Shown: one piece after another, positions 12,498 to 23,063 of the stretch
Numbering within the stretch: position 1 is the stretch's first letter
Layout of the letters: each line of letters starts with the position of its first letter
Assembly: GCA_020152595.1 (NCBI GenBank)
Contig: JAIGNY010003850.1
Span: forward strand, 1,523,501-1,587,500
Length of the DNA: 64,000 bases
Origin: Chiridota heheva
Taxonomy: Eukaryota; Echinodermata; Holothuroidea; Apodida; Chiridotidae
Direction of reading: 5' to 3'
Notes under the pieces: model-generated
What the model saw: only the letters and a program-made list of their open reading frames with translations
What the model was told of the DNA's origin: nothing
The model's database searches: none
Program-made: the position numbers and the translations under genes

Positions 12498-12879
12498 GCT
12501 GCAGTCCCCCCCCCCACCCCAATAATTTATAGACCTGTAAAACAAATTGATGCCGTGTTTTCGCTTTTCGTCATTGCAAATAAAAATAAATAAAAACTGC
12601 TCCCGACCTGGTGACGACCCACACTGCAACTGTACACGCGACTTCAGACCGAGTGTTAGGCTAACTGGGCTCGTGCTGTTATTGCTACATGCGTACCGTG
12701 ATCGACCATGCTGTCCAGTTAAACGCAGAAACGTTTCGCACGTTGTGCTACTCATCAGTCCATGGGTGGTTGCATCGCTGTGCAATAAATGTATCGGTCT
12801 CTTGTCACGGTCCCAAAACTATATGTAGGGTGGTTGGGGAGGGTGGTCGGAGGTGTGGGGGGCGTAACATTATTGGTAA

Positions 12880-13520
12880 AAGTTGGCCAAATTTCCCGAA
12901 AATGAAGAAAATTTCTCGGAAATTGAATAACATTACCAGAAAATTGAAGATAACTTCTCGAAAAAGGAATAGTTTTTCTCGAAATCACAGAAGGAAATTG
13001 CACGAAAAATGTAGCATATTTCACGAAAATTAAAGACAACTTCTCAAAAATTAAAGCAAATTTTCCCGAAATTAAAGGAATTTGCACAAAAATGAGAGCA
13101 AATTGCACGGAAATGAAAGCAAATTTCACGAAAATGAAGAAAATTGGTAGAAGATTTCCGAAAATGAACGGAATTGCACGAAAATTAAAGCAGATTTCAT
13201 GTAACTGAAGGAAATGTAACAAAAATTTAAGAAAATTTCCCAAAAATGTGCGAAAATTGCAGAAATTTTCCCGAAAATGAAGGAAAAAGCACTAAAATTG
13301 TAGCATATTTCATGTGAAAGACTTCTCGAAAATTGAAGTAAATCATTTCCAGATTTCAAGAAAATGAAAGAAATAGACGAAAATGAAAGCCACTTCCTCG
13401 TAAATTAAGGAAATGTATAGAAAATTCCCGAAAATTAAAGCTCGCACGAAAATGAAATTGCACGAAAAAGTGAAGCAATTTTCACGATAATGAAGAAAAT
13501 TTTGCGAAAATTAAAAGAGA
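12880..13520. repeat. Decayed GAAAAT-type minisatellite
   Basis: Units of roughly 20-25 bp, variants of CACGAAAATGAAGAAAATTT, recur over about 640 bp with many substitutions. The 162-residue minus-strand open frame and the 114-residue plus-strand frame here are readings of the repeat. An opposite-strand version of the unit (GGGAAATTTTCTTCATTTTT) lies just downstream at about 13711. Confidence 0.8.
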
Positions 13521-13969
13521 TTTTCATTGTTTTTTTGTTTTTTTTGTGTGCAAAGTTGGACTTGAAAAAGTGCCCTTTCAAATATTGAAAGACTATCCTT
13601 ATATAGCTGCCTTAGTACCCGACATTCTTTCTGTAGAAGAAACTTAAAAAGTAATACCAGCCTTTCAACTTAGTATAAGAGAAACAAATCGTAAATATTT
13701 CTCCATTTCAGGGAAATTTTCTTCATTTTTGGGCAGTTTTTTCGATCTCCAATTTTCAAAAATACCCTTCAATGTCCTTCACTTTGCAGGAACTTTGCAG
13801 GAACTGCTTCCGCTGCCCCGCCTCTGCTCCTCCTAACAGCCTAACCAACCTATCAGCTGGCCCCGTGATCAGTGAAAATTCCTTTTTAAAAGCTCTTGTC
13901 TACCTGTACCCCTCGAAATGGGTTTAAGTGAGATAATTTTAGACCAACAAAAGGGTTAAAATTTACCAC

Positions 13970-14065
13970 AACTTCCGAGGGCTTCGCTCCTGGACCCACA
14001 CTGGGGCCTCGCTCCTGGACCCTACCAGGGCCTTTAAGCAGGCCCCTGGACCCCACGCCTGAAAT
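13970..14065. repeat. GGGGCTTCGCCCCTGGACCC-type GC-rich element fragment
   Basis: The words GGGCTTCGCTCCTGGACCC and GGCCTCGCTCCTGGACCC occur in tandem, followed by CGCGCTTTGCGCT. The same motif occurs at 53700-53745 and, on the other strand, at 60600-60650. It is a dispersed GC-rich repeat of unknown class. Confidence 0.55.
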
Positions 14066-14179
14066 CTCGCGCTTTGCGCTCAGATAGCGCTGATGAGCTG
14101 TAAACTTTCAGCAAATGATAATTCATATGCAAACAATCAATTTTCTGGACTCATTGAAAATTAAATAAAGTAGTCTCTA

Positions 14180-14390
14180 CTCCATATCAGGTTGTCTTGA
14201 TCTGTTGGCTCATTCAGAAAAAAAAAATTCTTCTAAAAACCCATCTCATGTGTGATGCCTATGCAAATCACTGTTCATTTATTTTATTCTTCATGTATAC
14301 TTATCTGTAAATTTAATGTTTTATGTACGGCGCCTTGAGCATCCATTAGGATGGGATATGTGCGCGTTATGAATCTTAATATTGTAATTA
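14180..14390 (+). mobile_element. LINE or SINE 3' end seeding a microsatellite
   Basis: The sequence GGCGCCTTGAGCATCCATTAGGATGG followed by a TGCGCGTTATGAAT block and then ATT repeats is the sort of 3' tail seen on CR1/L2-like retroposons, similar in form to the tails at 35165-35229 and 23005-23063. The trinucleotide array at 14401 grows from this tail. Confidence 0.5.
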
Positions 14391-14394
14391 TTAT

Positions 14395-14652
<258 letters not shown>

Positions 14653-14843
14653 CATTTTGTTATAACTTTCAAAGAAAATAAAACAATTAGTTTCTGCCAT
14701 TAATGGAAAATGATTCAGTGTGAATCTTGAATGGAAGGAACTCCAACAATCAGTGCCTAGCCTGAGTAAAACTGAAGATCATAATATCGCCTATTCCCTT
14801 AAGTGTTCAGAATGCAAAGGATCAATGCAGATTAAATCTTGGT

Positions 14844-14987
14844 CAGTCTGGCAGCATGCCTATTAATAGGAACATTTATAACACGAGAATATTGAAGTCA
14901 TGCAGCCATATTGTTCAGTCCGGCAGCATGCCTATTAATAGGAACATTTATAACACGAGAATATTGAACTCATGCAGCCATATTGTT
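14844..14987. repeat. 72-bp tandem duplication
   Basis: Two nearly identical 72-bp units start at 14844 and 14916, each beginning CAGTCTGGCAGCATGCC or CAGTCCGGCAGCATGCC. Only two differences were seen, so the duplication looks recent. Confidence 0.9.
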
Positions 14988-15618
14988 CAGATGTTGCGAT
15001 AAAATGTCATAGTTTCTAATTCATGTACTTGAAGTATCAAAAATCATTGTATTGAAAAACTTATGAATTTTCAAAATGTCTGCTTCGCGCCAAAAAGCCT
15101 AGCTCTATTGTCTATTATTTCTAATATTTCAAAAGCGGCGTGGTAAACATATCAAATGGGAGTGGATAGTTTTTAGCCATGACAGTATTGAAGGTATTTT
15201 CAGGAGTTATTAAGTTTCCCGAAGCAAAGATTTTTTTCCTAGACGTATCTCAAATTTGTAAGATTATATAAGGCTTTAACGTATGATAGCAAAGGATCAT
15301 GGGAAATATCACAAAATGGCGGCTTCCATGTAGCCAAATGTTCCCTTTTATAGGACGTTTTGTTCCTTTTAATAGACATGCTGCCGGACTGGACTGTTGG
15401 TAGGCCCAGGATTTCTGAGGTAGATTGCATTGGGTATATATGGGGATCGAATGGACTAAAAATTATTGTAGACATTGGAATTGCAACGGAGGCGGGGGTA
15501 CGCGCTCTACAGAGTGCTAAGATTCTAGCGGACTATATTTATTGTGTTGTTTGTCTCCGGTGATTGAAGTATGGGGGAAAAAAGGAAAGGAAACATGTTT
15601 AGACTAGAAACTAGACAT

Positions 15619-16712
15619 TTAAAGGTTGATAAACCAGCACTTTTTGAAAATGCTGAAGGGAAGTGGGGCCAAAGAAAGGGCACCCAAAACGGCGATAATA
15701 TCGCCGCGTGGTAGAGTAAGGGTTAATCAAGGCGTGATTATTGAAGGGTCCTCTGTCTTCCAGGCAGAAGAGTCGGGCCCTTCCGCTTTCGTGACCCACT
15801 GGGCCGCCCACGGGGATCATGCTGCCTATATTTTCGGGTTGGCGCATATGTCGCGGGTTGATTAACCCTTACTCTACCAGCACTTTTTGAAAATGCGCTC
15901 GGGAGGCGGGGCCAAAGACGGAGCACCCAAAACGGCGATAATATCGCCGGGTGGTAGAGTAAGGGTTAATCAAGGCGTGATTATTGAAGGGTCCTCTGTC
16001 TTCCAGGCAGAAGAGTCGGGCCCCTTCCGCTTTCGTGACCCACTGGGCCGCCCACCGGGATCATGCTGCCTATATTTTCGGGTTGGCGCATATGTCGCGG
16101 GTTGATTAACCCTTACTCTACCAGCACTTTTTTGAAAATGCGCTCGGGAGGCGGGGCCAAAGACGGGGCACCCAAAACGGCGATAATATCGCCGGGTGGT
16201 AGAGTAAGGGTTAATCAAGGCGTGATTATTGAAGGGTCCTCTGTCTTCCAGGCAGAAGAGTCGGGCCCCTTCCGCTTTCGTGACCCACTGGGCCGCCCAC
16301 CGGGATCATGCTGCCTATATTTTCGGGTTGGCGCATATGTCGCGGGTTGATTAACCCTTACTCTACCAGCACTTTTTTGAAAATGCGCTCGGGAGGCGGG
16401 GCCAAAGACGGGGCACCCAAAACGGCGATAATATCGCCGCGTGGTAGAGTAAGGGTTAATCAAGGCGTGATTATTGAAGGGTCCTCTGTCTTCCAGGCAG
16501 AAGAGTCGGGCCCCTTCCGCTTTCGTGACCCACTGGGCCGCCCACGGGGATCATGCTGCCTATATTTTCGGGTTGGCGCATATGTCGCGGGTTGATTAAC
16601 CCTTACTCTACCAGCACTTTTTTGAAAATGCGCTCGGGAGGCGGGGCCAAAGACGGAGCACCCAAAACGGCGATAATATCGCCGCGTGGTAGAGTAAGGG
16701 TTAAAGGTTGAT
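15619..16712. repeat. 245-bp composite tandem array with piggyBac-like MITE ends
   Basis: Four to five units with a 244-245-bp period. Each unit has a core of 100-101 bp that begins CCCTTACTCTACCAGCAC and ends TGGTAGAGTAAGGG, with TTAA on both sides. Full cores are at 15866-15965, 16110-16210, 16355-16455 and 16600-16700; the first core (about 15634-15722) lacks its left end. Cores alternate with a spacer of 135-136 bp that runs from TCAAGGCGTG to CGCGGGTTGA. The core contains the hairpin GGCGATAATATCGCC. Both outer flanks of the array read TTAAAGGTTGAT (15619-15630 and 16701-16712). TTAA target sites with CCC...GGG inverted ends are hallmarks of piggyBac elements. Confidence 0.85.
15866..15965. 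mobile_element. piggyBac-like MITE core, first complete copy
   Basis: A 100-bp segment flanked by TTAA (15862-15865 and 15966-15969). The terminal inverted repeat is CCCTTACTCTACCA, perfect for 14 bp. It is non-coding. Three further complete copies follow in the array. The 1.84-kb element at 40378 has nearly the same right end. Confidence 0.75.
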
Positions 16713-16719
16713 GAAATAT

Positions 16720-18180
16720 TTTCTACAAGGCTTAAGGGGGGGCGTGTCCCCTCCAACGATGAAAAATCAATTATGGCATGATTATAAAAAGTCAAATTTT
16801 GTACTTGATTGAACTTTTTCACTAATTGAAAATGTTTTTCAAAACGTTTTCAAGTGGTAAACGCAGTCGTTTAACAATAGATGTAATGTTATGGTACTGT
16901 CAATGACCATGTGGGATGCGAGTTTCTTTTTCCCAAACAAGATAGCAATGGCACAAGTTTCCTCTGGTTTCATTGGCGTAAATTCTGGACCATAACCGTA
17001 ACATACAACCCCAAAGACGGCGATTCCAGGGAACGGGAGGACATGTCCCTAAAAAATTGTGTTGTAGGGGACGAATGTAGCTTTATATATATAGCCTATA
17101 TGGCTGGTTGCACCACTGTATGGGTTCGTCCCCCCCCCCCCTCTCAAATGTATGTTGAAAAGATATCGCCGCCACTGCTTAGCTCGATCCTTATTGCGAT
17201 CTTGTTTGGAAAAAATAGCGAGCGGGATTGCCTACCAAAAGTGTGTGTACGTGTGGAGAGTTGCAAAATCAAAACTTGCATATCAAAAGTGTGTGTGTGT
17301 GTGTTTGTGTTTGTAAGGGAGGGGGGGGGGAGGGATCAGCCTAAGATACAAAAATCACCATACAAAAGATATAACTTCGGGAAAAGTGGGGACATCCCCT
17401 TGCCCCTCCCCCGTACGCGTAACCCTGCCTATTCTCCTGACACATCCAATGGTTTAATGCCACAAATCTCAGAAAATATTCCAACAAACTGCACAAAGAA
17501 TGTTGAAGAATATCATGACATTGTTGATTTCAGTCGTAACATTCTGAACAAATCTGATACAACGTAAGATTTGTGGGGAGGGGGAGGGCTAATCGTTGGC
17601 GTGTAAACTATTCTTTGGTTACCATTTACGGTGCACATTTTGGAGATGTTAGCTGTAAAAAGGGTTGCTATACCGATTTTTTAAAGACCAATTCCTTTCT
17701 TTTGTGACACCCCTTTTCCTCATCCACCCCTCTCCCCATGTTGTGCCCTACTGTCTTACTTTTCTTCGGAGATGTGTTCAGCCAGGCGAAGAAAAAAAAC
17801 ATGGTGAGCTTTATATTATAAGCTTCTAGATAATTTATATTTAAAAGATGTAGAAACAAGTTCCATTTAACATTTTCGTATTTTCTTCTTTTACAGGAAA
17901 GTTTGTTTGGAAGATAATCGTGCTGAAAAACTCAATCGTTGCAGAGCGACCTTATTCGATTTTCTAATCGGTTTTCTGTTCCGCAAGGAATAAAATTGCT
18001 GACAGAAATGTTTGATTATATTGACTGAAAATTCGCGCTTGATTCACAACAACCGCGAAGTGTGAAATTTCCAGGGAGACCGACGGCTTTTAAAGCTTCA
18101 TAATCCTTTCAAACCTCCCACGGATACACTCATTATTTGTAAGTCCGTGATTAAAGCGCAAGTACGCAGCTATTTGATTA
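16720..18180. other. Upstream intergenic DNA, no gene supported
   Basis: A 218-codon plus-strand frame at 16911-17567 crosses poly-C and poly-G tracts and a TG repeat, matches no family and is judged chance. Nothing else is seen until the PKG promoter region. Confidence 0.5.
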
Positions 18181-18184
18181 AACC

Positions 18185-18309
18185 CCTACTTCAATAAACA
18201 TCTTGTGACGTAGTAGCCATCTTCGGAGATTAATAACAACCGAAATGCCGCCGCCATTTTTAAATCTCGCTCGAAGGATGCGGATTCGAGCAGTAAAAAA
18301 AATCAAGCG
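18185..18309 (+). promoter_or_regulatory. Likely PKG promoter/5' UTR with YY1-like sites
   Basis: Directly upstream of the PKG start, GCCATCTT near 18217 and CGCCGCCATTTT near 18248 are reverse-strand matches to the YY1 core AAGATGGCGGC, a motif that clusters around transcription starts in animals. CpG density rises here compared with the flanks. An upstream ATG at 18245 opens a frame that overlaps the PKG start (see findings). No TATA box is evident. The transcription start is not determinable from sequence alone. Confidence 0.45.
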
Positions 18310-18728
18310 ATGGGCCATGGAGCTGGCGCACAGCAATCCGCAGGTAAGGATGCGGCGAACCATGGCAGCGACCCCGAATCGGACAAGCTACGGGCGGAGG
18401 TCGCCGACCTTCGACGCCAAGTCGAAGACAGGGATCTTAAGATTAAAATGTACCGGAAAGAACAGGAGAAACACGAGAAACTGTTGGAAGACAAGGAGGG
18501 TGAAGTCACGAGATTGCGAGAGGAAGTGAATAAGTTACACTCGGTTTTGAGGGTGACGGCCAAAAAGGATGGCCCCACGCCGGACATATTGTCCACCATA
18601 CATGAGGAGAAGGGAATGGCAGGGGTGCAAAATGATAGGAACAAAAAACAAGGTGTGTCGGGTGAGAGCGGAATTCAAACGGACCAAGCAGAAGCGGATA
18701 ATTTGAGGAAATATTCTAAGGATTTCAG
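18310..18728 (+). CDS. PRKG1: cGMP-dependent protein kinase, exon 1 (N-terminal coiled coil and autoinhibitory region)
   Basis: First coding exon of a PKG, a serine/threonine kinase activated by cGMP. It encodes residues 1-139 plus two bases of codon 140 and ends at TTTCAG|GTAAGT. The start ATG (GCGATGG) gives Met-Gly-His-Gly-Ala, an N-myristoylation-type start like that of vertebrate PRKG2. Residues about 24-82 form a leucine-zipper coiled coil (Leu27, Val31, Leu34, Val38, later Leu69, Val73, Leu76, Leu80), the dimerisation region of PKGs. Residues 111-120, NKKQGVSGES, match the pseudosubstrate autoinhibitory motif (RAQGISAE in PRKG1 alpha, AKAGVSAE in PRKG2), with Gly where a substrate has Ser/Thr. 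The start resembles PRKG2 but later exons resemble PRKG1 and insect foraging, so the orthology label is provisional. More upstream or alternative first exons are possible. Confidence 0.88.
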
Positions 18729-20229
18729 GTAAGTCAGGCGGAGACTTATTTTGCGAGTTAAAATGCTGTCGTTTAATGTTAAACTTGTGGAGCGGGAAAT
18801 GATTTTTAATGTAACACTTGTTTTATTCCTATAATGTTCACCTATGTCAGAAGTTCTGATGAAAGTGGGGAGTATCGTTGTTGCTATTTCCGTATGAGCT
18901 TCATTACTCATACAGCCTACGGTAGCAGTAAGGACCATTCTGCCATCACTGTTGTACTAAGACAGGTAGTACCAATAGCCTATTTCAGTCGAATAATAAG
19001 TTTAAGAAAATTAAAAAAACGTAGAAACAAAATTAATCAGTGGAAATATTGATCTTTTCTTAGTAGTATAGTTCGAGTGTGCATGTTTTCTTTAGAAAAC
19101 GTCGTAAACCACAATTGATCCCGATTGATCCCCTTCCACCCCTTATTATTATGACCAGTTAAAAGTATCGATTTTTTAACCTAAACAACTCTTAATAGTT
19201 AGTAAAGATACCTTTTGCGCGGGCAGCTTTCATGTATTCAATCGAGTTATTCCAGGTGAACTCACATTAGCGTTTTAATGCACATACAACTCCCAATGCA
19301 TTTTAAGTTTCATCTCAATAAATCGCACAGCTACCAAGCTATAATCCCTCGTGTTGTTACCGTTGCTATGTACAGGTCTGTTAAAAGGTGGAGATCCTCG
19401 ATTGTCGTGCATTATTCGTGATTATCAATTGCGAAATATGATAGGTTAATTCAACTTCAAGCGTTCAAGTGTATTTGAGCGAGAAATTTAATTCATGAAA
19501 CATTTAAATAGCTATCAAGAGGTGATAGAATTAAATATTGACGGAACATGCTGGATGGAGAGTACTTGGCTGCATCAAAGCTAGAAATAACATGATCTCA
19601 TTGTTTTATAAATCATTAACTTGCAAATGTAGGTAAAATATTAATTTATTTTTTGTGGCAAAAGTTTTGTTCTCCTTTTAAGAAGTGTGCTAATGGAGAT
19701 CATGCAAATTAGAGGCTGATAAATTTGGCATAGCCTCCCGGGCATTGCCTGCAGTATTTAAAAACGTGGGTAACTTAGGCTACAAAAATATGTGTTCAGG
19801 GATGACCCAGGTTTTGGCGGGCCAAAAATATAACAATTAGAAAACAAAAGTATCATAAAAAAATATCTAAAAAAAAAGATTTTATAAATTTAAAAAAAAA
19901 TCATTTGTTTTTTATTTGGGGTGGGGGATGGTCGCCCCTGTCCCCCCGTTAGGATTCACAAATTGGGAAGAAAGCAAATTGGCTAGCCTCAAAGGTGTTC
20001 ACTTTTATTGTTCAATTTCTATTTCATACATCACAACTTTTGCAGCCATTAAAAATGCTTCAAACTTTGATTTGATGTAACTCGGAAACTGCCGTTGCCT
20101 TTGACGTATTTTAAAGATCTATGGACAGGTAGCAGAAGCTTTATCTTAGTCGGAAGAAAATAGGCTACAGAACCCATGGAAAAAGGCTACAGAACCCATG
20201 GAAAAAGCAAAAAAGTTAATCAAAATCGG

Positions 20230-20802
20230 TTAAAGGATTAGTTCAGTGGTCAAGCATGTCCATCTTATATGAAAGTGGACTTCAAAAGAAACAAAATGGT
20301 GAAGCAAGCATTGCAAAATCTTATTCCGTTAAGGAGATATTCAAGTTTAAAGTTTAGTATCATTTCTGTAGAAAAGACTGAAATCAGACAAGTTGTGATG
20401 TCACAGCCTCAAGATTCCTCAAAATCTATGAATTTTGAAGAAATTTTTAAAATTTTTGTTTCACTATTTAAAATATTTTCCCTCAAACTTTCTTCAGGTG
20501 GTATATATAAATACCTTCCTAGATTCACTTTTACTACTTTTTTGCCATATCCCATGGTGCTTAAGCCACAAAATCGCAGGACATAATATGATAGCATACA
20601 TATAGACTTTGAGGAATCTGAAGCTATGACGTCACAACTGGTCCGATTTCAGTCATTTCTACACAAATGATATTAAACTTTAAACTTTAATATCTCCTTA
20701 ACGGAATAAGATTTTTGAATGCGTTCTTCACAATTTTGTTTCTTTTGTAGTCCTCTTTCAAATAAGACAAACATGCTTGACCACTGAACAAACCACCTTT
20801 AA
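20230..20802. mobile_element. Long-arm inverted-repeat element, copy 2 (most intact)
   Basis: It begins TTAAAGGATTAGTTCAGTGG and ends with the near-inverse GACCACTGAACAAACC...CCTTTAA. The arms match for about 190 bp: left words ACAAAATGGTGAAGCAAGC, TCCGTTAAGGAGATATTC and CTGAAATCAGACAAGTTGTG reappear reversed at the right as TCACAACTGGTCCGATTTCAG, AATATCTCCTTAACGGAA and CACAATTTTGTTTC. The centre (GGTGGTATATATAAATACC) lies in the opposite orientation to copies 1, 3 and 4. Within the PKG pre-mRNA this would fold into a long imperfect hairpin. The target site could be TA or TTAA. Confidence 0.85.
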
Positions 20803-20956
20803 AAACAAAATTTGAGATATTGGTGAGGGTGTATAACACCTCTTCACTTCAGCTTAAAAAAAAATGATTTAACCTTAGCCAGTATTTAACATACCATCAT
20901 CTGAAAGATGGTACTTTTCAGAAAACATCGCGTTTGCGAACCTTCCCCTTTCTGGA

Positions 20957-21232
20957 ATGACGACGACGAGTGAACACACAATTACAATGACGGGGTCGTC
21001 GCCTGCGTATTCGGTTATGATAGTAACAATGCTATCACGAAACGCTTAATACGACCTGGACGTGAACACAAGTACGATGTACGGACAGACATAACATCGA
21101 CAACCAAGTCAATGTCCACGGCCTTTGATAACCAGTTGTGGTGCACTGGCGTGTCTACCCAACCCAGGCTCTAACCCAGGGCCTCGTGGTCTGTAGACAT
21201 GTATGATAACCGCTACACCACAGTTGGTAGAC
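20957..21232 (-). mobile_element. tRNA-derived SINE, family A, minus copy
   Basis: On the minus strand it starts CTACCAACTGTGGTGTAGCGG, continues with an A-box-like GTGTAGCGGTTATC and a B-box-like GGTTAGAGCC, then a body containing TTGACTTGGTTGTCGATG and ATAGCATTGTTACTATCATA. The plus-strand copy at 35585-35853 matches along its length, and a fragment lies at 27984-28072. Confidence 0.75.
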
Positions 21233-21734
21233 TCTTTTTGGTACCCGAAACTTGACTCTTTTTATCATAGGTTTCAATAGGGCAAACAATTAGTTCCGTG
21301 CTACCTATAACTAGTTGAATCTCCACAATGCATATTAATTAGTAATTCTTACGCGAAAGTTATCTGAACAACCCAACATCATTGCAACGATATTTTTATA
21401 TCCCTTTTTGAATTACCATAAAGACTAAGAAATATGTGTGATTATCACTCTGCACGAGATAAAAACAGAAGAAAGCTGCAGTGGCATATTAATAAGACAG
21501 ATGTTCATGCCAAGCCTCCATGGGAAGATATTTCCTTGAGAATTGATTTCAATGTTAAAGTTTTTTCATCGTCACGACCTTTGATTCGCACGGACTCACG
21601 ACTTTGATTCGTCACGGACTCACGACTTTGATGAATTTCCACTCAAGTATATCACATTTAATTACCCAAATTTGTTTCTTTTCAAGTCCACTTTATATAC
21701 GATAAACTTGCTTGGCTTGATCACTAAACTAATG

Positions 21735-21999
<265 letters not shown>

Positions 22000-22007
22000 T
22001 TGCTAAT

Positions 22008-22490
22008 CAATGTAAAATTTGAATAATAAACTTTTAGTAGTTGATCATGAAACTGCTATGCTGTATACTGGCTATGCTGTATACTGGCTATGCTGTATAC
22101 TGGCTATGCTGTGTACTGGCTATGTTGTATACTGGCTATGCTGTATACTGGCTATGCTGTATACTGGCTATGCTGTATACTGGCTATGCTGTATACTGGC
22201 TATGCTGTATACTGGCTATGCTGTATACTGGCTATGCTGTATACTGGCTATGCTGTATACTGGCTATGCTGTATACTGGCTATGCTGTATACTACTATGC
22301 TACATACATACATACTTGCTATGCTGTATACTGGCTATGCTGTACATACTGGCTATGCTGTATACATGGCTATGCATACATATCATACATACTGGCTATG
22401 CTGTATACTGGCTAATCAAAGTAAAATTTGAATAATAAACTTATAGTAGTTGATTATGAAACTGCTATGCTGTATATTGGCTATGGTGTC
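22008..22490. repeat. 16-bp satellite CTATGCTGTATACTGG with duplicated flank
   Basis: About 15 almost perfect copies of a 16-bp unit run from 22053 to 22291, followed by variants to 22415. The flank before the array (GTAAAATTTGAATAATAAAC, then GTAGTTGATCATGAAACTGC) reappears after it at 22421-22465, so the array sits between two copies of its own boundary. The long Cys/Leu/Tyr open frames are artefacts of the unit. Confidence 0.95.
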
Positions 22491-22539
22491 CATGTCAGCA
22501 GTGTGACCAATGTGTTGGACTAGAAAAATACCAAATTAT

Positions 22540-22712
22540 TGCTGAAAAAATACCCCTTATCATCATCATTTATAGTCATTGAGAAAATCAAGAAGAAAAA
22601 ATACCAAACTGATCAAAATACCAGGGCAAATGTTTTAAAAAGGTCCAAGAAATATCAAAAGTACGCTATATTTTAAAAGATACCAACTAAAAAAATACCC
22701 AAAAATTAAAAC
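22540..22712. repeat. Direct repeat, left copy, flanking a SINE
   Basis: The segment starting GCTGAAAAAATACCCC, with AAATCAAGAAGAA and AATACCAGGGCAAA inside, is repeated at 23064-23222 directly after the SINE. It is AT-rich with recurring AATACCAA words and has no coding pattern. Confidence 0.8.
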
Positions 22713-22725
22713 AATAAGAACTGAG

Positions 22726-23063
22726 GAGCACAGTGGCCTAGTGGTTAAGGCGTCGGGCTCTGGTGGGGAAGGTACTGGGTTCGATTCCCGGCCAGGCCAG
22801 TGTGTTGTGTCCTTGAGCAAGACACTTTATCTTCATTGCTTCAGTCCACCCAGCTGTAATGGGTACCTGTGAGGGCAGTGACAGTTCTATGTGTTTGGAG
22901 CCCGGCGCCTGTATATGGCTGCTGATAAAACGGGCTTGTGACTCCCCAGGGAGAGAGAAAGTTTTCAGGAGAGTTAAGGCCCAGTGACCAGGGTTATAAT
23001 TGTAAAGCGCTTTGATACAGTCTATGACAGTCTAAAGCGCTATATAAGCAATACGATTATTAT
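22726..23063 (+). mobile_element. tRNA-derived SINE, family B
   Basis: The head contains an A-box-like TGGCCTAGTGGTTAAGGCG and a perfect B-box GGTTCGATTCC near 22778, the internal pol III promoter of tRNA-derived SINEs. The body carries GTGTCCTTGAGCAAGACAC, a conserved SINE body block also present reversed at about 53886. The tail is TAAAGCGCTATATAAG followed by ATTATTAT, typical of SINEs mobilised by a CR1/L2-like LINE. Confidence 0.85.

Noticed and set aside
12755..13243. 162-codon Phe-rich minus-strand frame
   Set aside because: A reading of the GAAAAT minisatellite; every unit reads as Phe/Ile-rich on the minus strand.
15887..16595. Repeated 72-95-codon frames in the 245-bp array
   Set aside because: The period (245) is not a multiple of three, so no continuous repeat protein exists, and frames are seen equally on both strands.
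16911..17567. 218-codon plus-strand open frame
   Set aside because: It runs through poly-C, poly-G and TG tracts and matches no protein family I know; composition is what a chance frame through transposon debris gives.
22019..22435. Three overlapping Cys/Leu/Tyr-rich repeat proteins
   Set aside because: A 16-bp unit stays open in all three frames; nothing else supports coding.
22735..22800. Functional tRNA gene
   Set aside because: A- and B-box words are present, but a SINE body and LINE-like tail follow at once, so it is the head of a SINE.
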